DNA of 64,000 nt, from positions 121,389-185,388 of the forward strand of contig NZ_JAFFJX010000013.1 in assembly GCF_016924755.1 (NCBI RefSeq), in the 5' to 3' direction. The notes beneath the pieces were generated by a model, which saw only the letters and a list, made by a program, of their open reading frames with translations, was not told where the DNA came from and made no database searches. The stretch comes from Longitalea arenae (GTDB lineage: Bacteria > Bacteroidota > Bacteroidia > Chitinophagales > Chitinophagaceae). Shown in pieces: positions 17,301 to 25,765 of the stretch. The position numbers were made by a program, and so were the translations under genes. Numbering within the stretch: the stretch's first letter is position 1; the number at the start of each line of letters is the position of its first letter.

Positions 17301-19031
17301 CTAAATATTCCCCTTCTTCAATTCATCAACCGCATAGTTAGCAGCACGAGCAGTCAACGCCATATAGGTCAACGACGGGTTCTGACAAGCAGAGGAAGTC
17401 ATACAGGCTCCATCGGTGACGAAGGCGTTCGGCGCATCCCAAACCTGGTTATGACCATTGAGCACAGAAGTTTTAGGATCCCGGCCCATACGCGCAGTGC
17501 CCATTTCATGAATGCCCTGGCCAATGGCATAATTATCGGCATTCCAGGTGCTGATGTCCTTCACACCGGCCGCTTCAAACATGGCCACCAGTTCTTTCAG
17601 GATATCCTTGCGCATCTTGAATTCATTCTCTTTCAGCTCGGCATCCATGGCCAGTACCGGCAAACCCCATTTATCTTTTACGTTGGGATCGAGGGAGATC
17701 TTATTCTCGTGGTAGGGTAAGACTTCTCCAAAACCGGTGGCGCCGATATGCCATACGCCGGGTTCGGTGAGCGCTTCTTTCAATTCAGCGCCAATGCCGA
17801 GTTCGGCCACATCGCGGGCCCAGTTATCGCGGCTGGCGCCGCCCTGGTAACCGTAACCCCGCAGGAAATCGCGTTTATCGCCGAAGAGATTGGCAAAACG
17901 CGGAATATAAAATCCATTGGCGCGACGGCCATAATAATATTTATCTTCAAAACCTTCCACATAGCCCTTGGCGCCCAGCATATAATGATGATCCATCACA
18001 TTATGACCCAGTTCGCCACTACTGCTGCCCAATCCGCCCGGCCAAATATCCGTAGCCGAGTTCATCAGCACCCAGGTAGAATTTAAAGCGGAAGCGCACA
18101 CGAAAACGATGCGGGCATAATACTCATAGGTTTTATTGGTTTGTGCATCCAGCACTTCTACGCCTTTGGCTTTTTTGGCGTCTTTGTCATAAATGATCTT
18201 TGTCACGATGGACCATGGCCGCAAGGTAAGATTACCGGTTTTGGTAGCGGCCGGCAAGGTAGAAGACTGGGTGCTGAAATAACCACCGAATGGACAACCC
18301 TCCCAGCAGCGGTTGCGGAACTGGCATTGGCTGCGGCCTTCGATGGGCGCGGTGAGGTTGGCCACGCGGCCGATGAATAAATGCCGTTGATTCTTATAAT
18401 GGGCTTTGATGCGGGCAGCTACTTCTTTTTCCACGCAGTTCAGGTCCATGGGCGGCAGGAATTGACCATCGGGCAATTGCGGCAGGCCTTCTTTGGAACC
18501 GCTGATGCCGGCAAAACGTTCTACATGATCGTACCAGGGCGCCAGGTCGCGGTAGCGGATGGGCCAGTCGACCCCATAACCGTCTTTGGCATTGGCTTCA
18601 AAATCAAAGTCGCTCAGGCGATAACTTTGGCGGCCCCATAGGAGCGAGCGGCCGCCGACCTGGTAACTGCGCCACCAGGTAAAGGGCTTTTTCTCCACGT
18701 ATGGGCAATCTTTCTCGTTGGTCCAGGAGCTGACATTCTCTTCATGTACGATGGTGCCGCCGGCCCAGTCACGGGTGGCTACGGGCAGATCGAGTTTTGT
18801 TTGTTGGGTGGTTTTCCCGCGGTGGGCGAATTGCCACGGGTCGTTGGTAGCGGTCTTGTAATCTTTGATATGTTCTACGTTGCGCCCGCGTTCGAGCATG
18901 AGTACTTTGAGGCCTTTCTCGGTGAGTTCTTTGGCGGCCCAGCCCCCGCTGATGCCTGAACCGATAACAATAGCATCATACGTGTGTTGTTGAACAGCCT
19001 TGCTGTTAACCTGCAGTGAATCCCCTGGCAT
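17301..19031 (-). CDS. GMC-family FAD-dependent oxidoreductase (576 aa)
   Basis: Flavoenzyme that oxidises alcohol or sugar groups. An ADP-binding motif (IVIGSGISGGWAAKEL) near residue 22 with LMLERG binds FAD; the C-terminal region carries QGIHEMGTARMG and ACQNPSLTYMAL, supplying the His and Asn of the GMC active site. A cluster of Cys at RSQCQFRNRCWEGCPFGG, seen in gluconate/sorbose-dehydrogenase-like members, may hold an iron-sulfur cluster or disulfides. The usual small third subunit and cytochrome c are not adjacent. No signal peptide is obvious. Confidence 0.85.
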   Translation of the reverse strand: MPGDSLQVNSKAVQQHTYDAIVIGSGISGGWAAKELTEKGLKVLMLERGRNVEHIKDYKTATNDPWQFAHRGKTTQQTKLDLPVATRDWAGGTIVHEENVSSWTNEKDCPYVEKKPFTWWRSYQVGGRSLLWGRQSYRLSDFDFEANAKDGYGVDWPIRYRDLAPWYDHVERFAGISGSKEGLPQLPDGQFLPPMDLNCVEKEVAARIKAHYKNQRHLFIGRVANLTAPIEGRSQCQFRNRCWEGCPFGGYFSTQSSTLPAATKTGNLTLRPWSIVTKIIYDKDAKKAKGVEVLDAQTNKTYEYYARIVFVCASALNSTWVLMNSATDIWPGGLGSSSGELGHNVMDHHYMLGAKGYVEGFEDKYYYGRRANGFYIPRFANLFGDKRDFLRGYGYQGGASRDNWARDVAELGIGAELKEALTEPGVWHIGATGFGEVLPYHENKISLDPNVKDKWGLPVLAMDAELKENEFKMRKDILKELVAMFEAAGVKDISTWNADNYAIGQGIHEMGTARMGRDPKTSVLNGHNQVWDAPNAFVTDGACMTSSACQNPSLTYMALTARAANYAVDELKKGNI

Positions 19032-19109
19032 AGCAAAAGTTTGGTTAGAAGTCCAATTTACTTATTCAGGGGGAATTATCGTCAAATTGACGATAATTTT
19101 TTCATGGAT

Positions 19110-19500
19110 GTAGTGAACAGGTGTCAGGCGCCAGGTTTCAAGTCACCGACACGCTGTAAAAAGATCAGGCCTTAACCAAAGCCGGGGCCAACCAAAAAGC
19201 CCCTGTAACCTGTAACCTGAAACCTGTAACTACTTCTATTAAAGATGCAAACGTTTCATATCAGAAATCATTTCTTTTACCAAGCGCTCCCCTGTAACCC
19301 GCAACCTGTACCCTGTAACTACTTCTGTAAAAGATGCACACGTTTCATATCAGAAATCATTTTTTACCGAGCTTTTCCCTGTAACCTGCAACCTGAAACC
19401 TGTAACAAATTCTGTTAAAGATGCACACCTTTCATATAAGAAATCATTTCTTTTACCAAGCGCTCCCTGTAACCTGAAACCTGCAACCTGTAACACCTTC
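19110..19500. repeat. 89-bp compound repeat (three copies) with CCTGNAA words
   Basis: The block gatgca-acgtttcatat recurs at about 19243, 19332 and 19420 (88-89 bp apart), each followed by a unique part ending in accaagcgctccc and then CCTGTAA/CCTGCAA/CCTGAAA heptamers. It is the same compound unit, with the same period, as at 7661-7858. Confidence 0.85.
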
Positions 19501-19546
19501 CTATAAAGAAACGCTTCCACGCAAAAGAAAGACATTAATAACACAG

Positions 19547-19840
19547 CTACAACCTAAACTCATGCGCTTCCGCCGTATCAAACACCGCCTTCAATCTTAT
19601 ATTGGAGTACTCTTGCGGACTGGTCACTTCCGTTCTCAACAAGGCATCAGTCTTTGTGGCAAATTCCTGGCGATAGGCAAGGTATTGTTCTTCGGTAATG
19701 ACGCCCTCTTTCAGGTATTTGTCGAGCTTGCGCATTCTTTTCTCATAGGCCTTGATGATATAACTCTTGGCCTCGATCACCGCATGTATAAAGATGGGTT
19801 GCTTGGCAGGCCGCCCATTATTGTTTGAAGAAGCGCCCAT
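19547..19840 (-). CDS. Small hypothetical protein, SHOCT-like segment (97 aa)
   Basis: I do not recognise the family. Start chosen at 19840 (MGASSNNNGRPAKQ). Predicted mostly helical. The stretch KLDKYLKEGVITEEQYLAYR resembles the SHOCT short domain (a Leu-rich helix, then GxITEEEF-like), which often sits at C-termini of small proteins. No signal or membrane segment. It stands alone between a repeat block and the peroxidase gene. Coding status is probable because the frame is open for its full length and has a reasonable composition. Confidence 0.55.
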   Translation of the reverse strand: MGASSNNNGRPAKQPIFIHAVIEAKSYIIKAYEKRMRKLDKYLKEGVITEEQYLAYRQEFATKTDALLRTEVTSPQEYSNIRLKAVFDTAEAHEFRL

Positions 19841-19988
19841 AGCAATCAGCATTAGTTTATCAAAGGTATCGATAAACGCATTCCATCCGCAGCATAGTTA
19901 TTTTAACCATATATAGATGACTGTTACTCGATGAAAGAAATATTTTTTATTTACACATAAAGGAAAAGGCCGCTTAAGTGTACTGCGC

Positions 19989-21794
19989 TTATTGATCGGT
20001 TAAAGCGCCCAGGAAAGCTACAATGGCTTTTTGTTCGGCAGTAGTAAGTGATAAAGAATCGAAAGGTAATGACTGGTGCGGCAGTTCGATGCCAATGCCG
20101 CTTCCCCCACCCTTGTTGTAAAATTGCACCACATCATTAAGGTTAGTGTAAACGCCATTATGCATATAGGGCGCGGTGCTGGCGCTGTTGCGGATGCCCG
20201 GGGTTTTGAAGGCATACATGAGTTCTGCCATTTGATTGATCGCATACCGCCCCGAGTCGGCATCGATGCTTGCCTGCTGCCATAATGGTTTGGCAGGCAC
20301 CCCAATGATCTCTGATTCTGCCTTGGTAAACCAGGGCGGTGTAGTGCCATTGAAGAGCGGCATAAAATGACAGGTGCCGCATTTGGCCTTGCCCATAAAA
20401 AGATTGAAGCCGCTGATGGCTTCGGTAGTTAAGCGCTGTTTATTACCGCGCATATATTCATCGAATCGGGAAGCAAAAGGATTCAACGAACGTACATAAG
20501 CCGCAATCGCATTGCGGATCTCGTAACCGCCGATCTTTTTTCCAGCACCATAGATCTTTTCCAACTGTGACCGGTAGGCCGGATCGGCCAGCAGTTTTTC
20601 CGCGGTCGTATTCGCATTGGAAGCAAATTCATCCGTATTCTTCATTACTTCATTGATCTGGTCTTCCAGCGAAGTGGAGCGTTGATCATAGAACTGCGCG
20701 GCCTGTAAGGCGGCATAATATAGAGAAGGTGTATTGCGTGCTAAGGAACCCCCATGCACCAGGTTACCGGCTTTGGCGAGACCGTCGGTAAAAGCCAGGT
20801 TTTCTTTATGACAACTGGCGCAGCTGATTTTGCCCGAAGCCGAAAGCCGCCCATCGGCAAAAAGCTGTTTACCCAAGGCCACTTTCTCTTTGGTAGTAAC
20901 CGCATTCGCATACCCGGCATAGAAATCCGGGTTCCAGGCCCGGCCTTCCATGAGGTCGGCAAAAGTTCCGTAAAAAGGTTTTGATAAGGCCAGGCTATCT
21001 CTTTCCACCCGCGCGGCGATCCGCTGATCCAAGGATCTGCTCAGGGGCATTAAATAAGCAGTAATAAATTCCATTCGATTGAATGTATTGAAATCGCGAG
21101 GCGCTTGCAGGTAACCCACAGTCTTGTTCAGGTTCTCCCCTACACCATCCTTCATAAGTTCCGCCCCAAAATAAGCGTTGCAAAAGCCCTGGATCCCTTG
21201 TAATGCATCTTCTGATTCCGGCAGGGAAGCAAAACTCACCGGGGCGTCAAAACCCGTAATACCCAAGGTAGCGATCCGGATCAGCTGGTGTTGCACCAGT
21301 TCCCTGGCATGCCGCGGCAGGATCGCATGCTGCGGCATATTCGCTTTTACAAAACGCAGGTCGGTCAGCAAGAGCTTCACTTCATTGGAGACCGTGGCGC
21401 GCAGGGAATCATGGAAGCTGCCATACAAATATTGTTCAATCACCTGGAAGCCATGGGGCGGCCATACCTGGCCATCTTCTGTTTTAATATCGGGCAGGGC
21501 CGGACCGTTGATCCTGCGGGTCAGTCCCTGGAAATAATATTCGGTTATACCTTCTGCCCTTTTATAAATACGGCGGCAGTTGGCAAAGGACCGGCGCAGT
21601 GTGGGCGTATCCACGCCTTGTTTGATCAATGTATCGAGATGGGTCAATCCAGTCATCAGGCTATCCAGCTGCTTTTTATACAAGGCTTTCGCAGCGGCTT
21701 CGCCGGTGGGTGCTTTTTGTTCATCCGAACAGGAAGGAATATAGAACAACACTGCAAGAAAAAAGCAGCTGATAGTAAAGGTAGCGCGTTTCAT
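19989..21794 (-). CDS. Di-haem cytochrome c peroxidase with imelysin-like N-terminal region (601 aa)
   Basis: Lipoprotein (FYIPSCSDE) expected in the periplasm, reducing peroxide with electrons from cytochromes or acting as a MauG-like enzyme. The C-terminal half has two haem c sites, CASCH and CGTCH, with the CCP/MauG context (DGRLSASGKISCASCHKENLAFTDG and FKTPGIRNSASTAPYMHNGVY). The first 250 residues are extra compared with classical peroxidases (about 330-350 aa) and resemble imelysin-like helical domains (YFQGLTRRINGPALP; GFDAPVSFASLPESED). Such fusions exist in Bacteroidota. Upstream lies the 160-bp tandem array, which may contain its promoter region. Confidence 0.85.
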   Translation of the reverse strand: MKRATFTISCFFLAVLFYIPSCSDEQKAPTGEAAAKALYKKQLDSLMTGLTHLDTLIKQGVDTPTLRRSFANCRRIYKRAEGITEYYFQGLTRRINGPALPDIKTEDGQVWPPHGFQVIEQYLYGSFHDSLRATVSNEVKLLLTDLRFVKANMPQHAILPRHARELVQHQLIRIATLGITGFDAPVSFASLPESEDALQGIQGFCNAYFGAELMKDGVGENLNKTVGYLQAPRDFNTFNRMEFITAYLMPLSRSLDQRIAARVERDSLALSKPFYGTFADLMEGRAWNPDFYAGYANAVTTKEKVALGKQLFADGRLSASGKISCASCHKENLAFTDGLAKAGNLVHGGSLARNTPSLYYAALQAAQFYDQRSTSLEDQINEVMKNTDEFASNANTTAEKLLADPAYRSQLEKIYGAGKKIGGYEIRNAIAAYVRSLNPFASRFDEYMRGNKQRLTTEAISGFNLFMGKAKCGTCHFMPLFNGTTPPWFTKAESEIIGVPAKPLWQQASIDADSGRYAINQMAELMYAFKTPGIRNSASTAPYMHNGVYTNLNDVVQFYNKGGGSGIGIELPHQSLPFDSLSLTTAEQKAIVAFLGALTDQ

Positions 21795-21814
21795 GTTGGT
21801 GGTAGTATATAAAT

Positions 21815-22445
21815 GACCTGTAAGGTGGACTTAGGGATTCTTTAAAGTTCGGACGGATGAGTCCACCTGACAGGTCGTTTATTTGATGGTCTTAATCTTT
21901 GACCTGTCAGGACCACATAACCCACTGCAATTGCAAATGACCGCTGTGGACCTTACAGGTCATTTGTCATTTCAGACCTGTAAGGTGGACTTAGCGATTC
22001 TTTAAAGTTCGGACGGATGAGTCCACCTGACAGGTCGTTTATTTGATGGTCTTAATCTTTGACCTGTCAGGACCACATAACCCACTGCAATTGCAAATGG
22101 CCGCTGTGGACCTTACAGGTCATTTGTCATTTCAGACCTGTAAGGTGGACTTAAGTATTCTTTAAAGTTCGGACGGATGCGTCCACCTGACAGGTCGTTT
22201 ATTTGATGGTCTTAATCTTTGACCTGTCAGGTCCACATAACCCACTGCAATTGCAAATGACCGCTGTGGACCTTACAGGTCATTTGTCATTTCGGACCTG
22301 TAAGGTGGACTTAGGTATTCTTTCAAGTTCGGACGGATGAGTCCACCTGACAGGTCGTTTATTTGATGGTCTTAATCTTTGACCTGTCAGGACCACATAA
22401 CCCACTGCAATTGCAAATGACCGCTGTGGACCTTACAGGTCATTA
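21815..22445. repeat. Four tandem 160-bp units, each with nested inverted repeats
   Basis: Copies begin at 21815, 21975, 22135 and 22295, exactly 160 bp apart, and differ at only a handful of positions. Each unit carries four arms in the order GACCTGTAAGG, CCTGACAGGTC, GACCTGTCAGG, CCTTACAGGTC, spaced so the outer and inner pairs are perfectly complementary. No unique spacers exist, so this is not CRISPR. It fills the gap between the peroxidase start and the PhoX-like stop. The element at 17146 shares the arms but not the loops. Confidence 0.95.
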
Positions 22446-22455
22446 CAATAAAAAA

Positions 22456-23883
22456 TTACCTCGGCACACCGGTCAGCACCAGTGTTTGTCCGCCGGAAGC
22501 ATAAGCCTGTACCGAATTCGCTTTACTCGGGTTCAGGAACTTGGTGCCTTCCACCCAGGTATGCGAATGAATATTGATGAGGAAGGTGCCGGCGACGTCT
22601 ACATCTTTGGAGATATCAATCATGGCGCCGTGTTCCCAGGTACCAAAACGCTGGTCACTGGTGGGATTATATTTGGTGCCGGCCAGGGTTTTGTTCTTCA
22701 GGTCGATAAATACTTTTTTGGTGCCGGACGCAATCGAATGCTGCCAGATCAGGGAATTATGCGTAGCGCCGGGGAAATAAGAATCCCCGTCTTCCTGGAT
22801 ATAGACATAGTTTTCGGTTACACAAAGGTTATCGGGATTGATGATATCCTTACCGCCATTGCTATCACCGTCTTCAATGATCGAAAGTTTGCCTTTCAGC
22901 GGATCATTGGCATTCATACTCAGGTGATATACGCGGCCCCAATAGGTTTTTTCAGGAACCCCACTTACACCCGTAGCCGTGAAATACACTTCGCGGCTTT
23001 TGGCGCCACCGCCTTTCTGGTAATCGAGGTCTTCTACGCGGGCGAACTGGATCGATTTCAGGGAAGTATTCAACGCTTCGATCTCGGCGCCGGACAAAGA
23101 TTTGGCATTGGGCACTTCCACGAATTCAACATCGTAGGTATTGCCTTTGGTCATGGCCGTTTCAATCTGGTTCAGATCGGTGCGGCGCAGTACATAGAGT
23201 TTACCATTGTCGAGGTCGCCGGGGGTGTTAGACACATATAAATAGACCTGGCCGTTGCTGGCGTCTTCGCCAAGGATGATCACGGTTTTACCGGGATAGG
23301 CATCTTTATGCAGGGGCACTGAATTCTCACCGCTGAATTTGCCCAGGGCCGGTTTTACGCGGGAGTTGTCGGAAGGCGTAGCGGCGGCAATGGGATCGAT
23401 GGCATGGGTCATGGCGTTCACATTGCTTTCTCCGGTGCTCAGGAACATATGTTTGGGAAAGCCATGTTCTTCGGGGGTGGCCAGGGAGCCGGAGCAGAGG
23501 CGGAACATGCCGCCGTCGGTATTCACGATGTATTCGCCTTTAACAGGGTTTAGTTTATGATCGAGGTATACGCGGGAGATGGCATAGGTATTTTCGTGGT
23601 TGGTGACCATGATATAGCCGCTGCCATCGGGATTTTTAAGAAAGCCCTGGCCATCGGGGGCGCCGCCGTACACGAAGTTCGGATAACCGGGAATGGTATC
23701 GCTGCTGCTGATGAGGGTATAGGCTTGTACGGAAGAAGCAAAGGCCGGATCGATGGTCACAAATGATTCGGCATTGGACCTGTTCTTAAACTCGGGCTTT
23801 TCGGTATTGTCGTTGTCGTCGGTTTTATCGCAACCTGCAAATACCATGGGAAGCGCGAGCGCAGCTAGTAATCTTTTTAACAT
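22456..23883 (-). CDS. PhoX/DUF839-like lipoprotein (475 aa)
   Basis: Exported lipoprotein (LPMVFAGCDKT) with propeller-like sequence and PhoX-type motifs: GYIMVTNHENT, FRLCSGSLATPEEHG, and EDLDYQKGGGAKSREVYFTATG followed by EDGDSNGGKDIINPDNLCV. PhoX enzymes are calcium- and iron-dependent alkaline phosphatases with acidic metal sites of this kind, but the match is partial and a phosphatase activity is not assured. The gene stands alone; a 160-bp tandem array follows its stop. Confidence 0.65.
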   Translation of the reverse strand: MLKRLLAALALPMVFAGCDKTDDNDNTEKPEFKNRSNAESFVTIDPAFASSVQAYTLISSSDTIPGYPNFVYGGAPDGQGFLKNPDGSGYIMVTNHENTYAISRVYLDHKLNPVKGEYIVNTDGGMFRLCSGSLATPEEHGFPKHMFLSTGESNVNAMTHAIDPIAAATPSDNSRVKPALGKFSGENSVPLHKDAYPGKTVIILGEDASNGQVYLYVSNTPGDLDNGKLYVLRRTDLNQIETAMTKGNTYDVEFVEVPNAKSLSGAEIEALNTSLKSIQFARVEDLDYQKGGGAKSREVYFTATGVSGVPEKTYWGRVYHLSMNANDPLKGKLSIIEDGDSNGGKDIINPDNLCVTENYVYIQEDGDSYFPGATHNSLIWQHSIASGTKKVFIDLKNKTLAGTKYNPTSDQRFGTWEHGAMIDISKDVDVAGTFLINIHSHTWVEGTKFLNPSKANSVQAYASGGQTLVLTGVPR

Positions 23884-23968
23884 GCTTATCTGGATTTAGG
23901 CCGCAATTAAAACCCTTGTTGTTACCAAATCGTTACCCCAGTATTATGGAAATATATTTCAAAAGCGT

Positions 23969-24043
23969 GCAAACTATGTTCTAAAATGGGCAAAACATGA
24001 TGTTTTTGAGCAAAAAGGTAAAAAACACCCCTGTAACTTGCAT
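23969..24043 (+). promoter_or_regulatory. Operator array (GCAAA x3) and promoter before the first short AraC gene
   Basis: GCAAA half-sites start at 23969, 23990 and 24010 (21 and 20 bp apart, same face of the helix). TGTAACTTGCAT, a variant of the Bacteroidota TAnnTTTG promoter box, begins at 24032, exactly 22 bp after the last half-site. The first 20 bases (gcaaactatg, then gcaaaacatga) also recur almost unchanged before the 47.9-kb regulator. Confidence 0.65.
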
Positions 24044-24213
24044 TCAAAAGGCATAAGGGCTCCGGCTGACTGTGCCCGGAAGAGCTGTAGCGTCGAATTA
24101 TTGAATTGCCTGGTATGTACCATTCCACACACTCACTACATACAGCAAGGAAGATCGATCCGACAGATTATAACACCTGCATATATAAAAAGCCCGGTTA
24201 TCAATTTGATGCG

Positions 24214-24558
24214 ATGTGCGAAACCCATCCATATTCAATCTATGTGCGAAATGCTGTAGCTGCGGTGAAACAGCAGATCGACCGCTATCCCCTGCGGTAC
24301 AGGACCTGCCGGGAGCTGCTGGAAGCTACCAGCACCATTAACCGGAGGATGCTGGAGCGGGCCTTCAAGTATGAATATGGGTTCCGCATTAAAGAATACC
24401 AGGTGAAACAGCGCCTGCTCTGCGCCAAAACTTTCCTGCTCGAAGGCATGCCCATCAAAAGGGTGGCCATTAAGTGTTATTACCGCTCCCACAGCGCTTT
24501 CTGCCGCGCGTTCAAACGCGAATTTAATATTACTCCCTCCATGTGGCTGCGCAGCTAA
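24214..24558 (+). CDS. Short AraC-type regulator of the peptide-system family (114 aa)
   Basis: HTH-only regulator with a conserved N-terminal helical segment. It is one of three paralogues in the window (others at 25031 and 47936) that share PYS-YV--A---IK--ID--P--Y near the N-terminus, then FRIKEYQVKQRL, and a C-terminal second HTH (MPIKRVAIKCYYRSHSAFCRAFKREFNITPSMWL). Start at 24214 follows the paralogues; 36 further upstream residues are unlikely. Missing a sensor domain, so it probably responds through expression level or a partner. Two bases before the alpha-CTD-like gene, so they form one transcript. Confidence 0.8.
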   Translation: MCETHPYSIYVRNAVAAVKQQIDRYPLRYRTCRELLEATSTINRRMLERAFKYEYGFRIKEYQVKQRLLCAKTFLLEGMPIKRVAIKCYYRSHSAFCRAFKREFNITPSMWLRS

Positions 24559-24559
24559 A

Positions 24560-24955
24560 ATGTATAAGAATCGTACAAAATGGTATAACTGCAACCGGTA
24601 CCTTGTGTATGTTTCCCGAGTTATGCAGCAACGAGACCATGATATAGCCCGTGTGCAGGACATCTTACAGCATTTGGATGTAAGCCGGTGCCGGCAGGTA
24701 GCCGGCTGGTTACAGGATCATATACGGGCGCTGGAAGTAGATGACGCCATGTTCAAGCTGAGTATACAACAGTTGCGGTTGAGTAACCGAACCCTGAATG
24801 TATTACAGCAAAACAAGATCCATAGTATCGGGCAGTTGTTGAAGAAAGCATCCGATTGGGATAATATCAGGAAGTTGCGGGGGGCCGGTGATAAAGTGTT
24901 GCAGGAGATCAGGGCCACGGTGGAGCAGCTGCAGGCGGGAAAAATAGTGAAATGA
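24560..24955 (+). CDS. Stand-alone RNA polymerase alpha C-terminal-domain-like protein
   Basis: About 131 residues (110 if translation begins at the ATG at 24623). The C-terminal half matches the helix-hairpin-helix alpha-CTD of RNA polymerase: LRLSNRTLNVLQQNKIHSIG, then NIRKLRGAGDKVLQEIRATVEQL, aligned with the ELTVRSANCLK, IGDLV and NLGKKSLTEIK parts of the E. coli domain. The N-terminal half is predicted helical and unlike alpha-NTD. A free alpha-CTD could bind UP-element DNA or an activator and modify recruitment of polymerase. It sits between two short AraC genes, which fits an accessory role at their promoters. Confidence 0.7.
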   Translation: MYKNRTKWYNCNRYLVYVSRVMQQRDHDIARVQDILQHLDVSRCRQVAGWLQDHIRALEVDDAMFKLSIQQLRLSNRTLNVLQQNKIHSIGQLLKKASDWDNIRKLRGAGDKVLQEIRATVEQLQAGKIVK

Positions 24956-25030
24956 ATGACCAGGCATTATGCCACACAATGATAAACCTTACTTAGCTAA
25001 AACCTGATTTAGTAAGTAAAACCTTGTCCC

Positions 25031-25384
25031 ATGCTCAGGAATCTAAAGCCTTATTCGAAGTATGTGCTGGATGCCGTTAAAAGTATCAAAGAGCACATAG
25101 ATGCCAATCCTTTTCAGTACAAGACGGCCTCCGCCTTGTTGGAGCATGTGAGTGGGCCGAACCGCAGCGCCGTGGAGAAAGCGTTCAGGGATGTATATGG
25201 CGCCGGTATTAAGGAATACCAGGTGCGGCAGCGCCTGGAAGCATCAAAGCAGTTTTTAGAATCAGGCATGACGAAGAAGCAGGTAGCGGCCAAATGTTAT
25301 TATAGTGGCCAGGCGGCCTATTGCCGGGCCTTTAAGAAGGAGTTTAATATTACGCCTACCGAATGGCTGAATATCTATTGTTAG
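25031..25384 (+). CDS. Short AraC-type regulator of the peptide-system family (117 aa)
   Basis: Second paralogue of the HTH-only regulators: KPYSKYVLDAVKSIKEHIDANP, then GAGIKEYQVRQRLEASKQFL and KKQVAAKCYYSGQAAYCRAF, ending KKEFNITPTEWL. It precedes the MauE operon of cluster A by about 380 bases, as the 47936 paralogue does in cluster B. That repeated position is the main reason to call it the cluster's regulator. No ligand domain. Direct target not shown; the GCAAA arrays next to it are candidates. Confidence 0.85.
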   Translation: MLRNLKPYSKYVLDAVKSIKEHIDANPFQYKTASALLEHVSGPNRSAVEKAFRDVYGAGIKEYQVRQRLEASKQFLESGMTKKQVAAKCYYSGQAAYCRAFKKEFNITPTEWLNIYC

Positions 25385-25403
25385 TATCCCCGCACAAAAT
25401 CTT

Positions 25404-25479
25404 GCAATAATGCAAAAGAATCTTACAAGAAAGCAAAATAATCGCGCAAAAATGAGAAATAAAGCCCTGTAACTTGCAT
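25404..25479 (+). promoter_or_regulatory. Operator array and promoter of cluster A MauE operon
   Basis: GCAA-type half-sites at 25404, 25412, 25433 and 25446; the last lies exactly 22 bp before TGTAACTTGCAT at 25468, as at 24010/24032 and 48350/48372. The predicted transcript would have a leader of about 280 nt before the MauE start. Confidence 0.65.
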
Positions 25480-25487
25480 TACGTAAT

Positions 25488-25577
25488 CAGTTCACAGTTG
25501 TAAGTTCAAAAAACAAAATGCACAGTTCACAGTTCTAAGTTCGCAGTTCACAGTTCAAAGTGCTAAGTTCAAAGTTG
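25488..25577. repeat. AGTTCNN heptamer repeat within the cluster A leader
   Basis: Units agttcac, agttcta, agttcgc, agttcaa in a row. It lies downstream of the predicted promoter, so it would be transcribed in the leader of cluster A; cluster B has no equivalent block. Confidence 0.8.
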
Positions 25578-25650
25578 GTAAGGCCGGATCTACTACAAGG
25601 GATCATCATTAAAATCTATTCTGTTACCATATAAAGGTTTTATCCAAAAC

Positions 25651-25765
25651 TGGATAAGGTTTCGGCCGGTACGCCGCGGTTGTCCAGCTGCAGCAAAGCC
25701 GGCAAGCCCCCCTACACCAATACTTATTGTTCGTATTAACTATTAAACATTATCAACCATTCATC
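25651..25765 (+). promoter_or_regulatory. Conserved 5' leader of MauE operon A
   Basis: The 45 bases at 25651-25695 match 48586-48630 at 39 positions, beginning tggataaggtttc and containing gccggtacgccg. The last 20 bases upstream of the start region (25742-25761) are identical in both clusters (48760-48779). Flanking sequence has diverged, so these blocks appear selected. A short stem from gccg to cggc can form around the first block in both copies. Riboregulation is inference. Confidence 0.6.

Noticed and set aside
21815..22445. Possible CRISPR array
   Set aside because: Units are 160 bp, contiguous and nearly identical, with no unique spacers and no cas genes nearby.
22363..23241. Long + strand frame opposite the PhoX-like gene
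   Set aside because: Shadow of the PhoX-like coding region that begins in the 160-bp repeat.
25651..25695. Known riboswitch (c-di-GMP or cobalamin type)
   Set aside because: The conserved core bases of those riboswitches are not present; the block is described only as a conserved leader.
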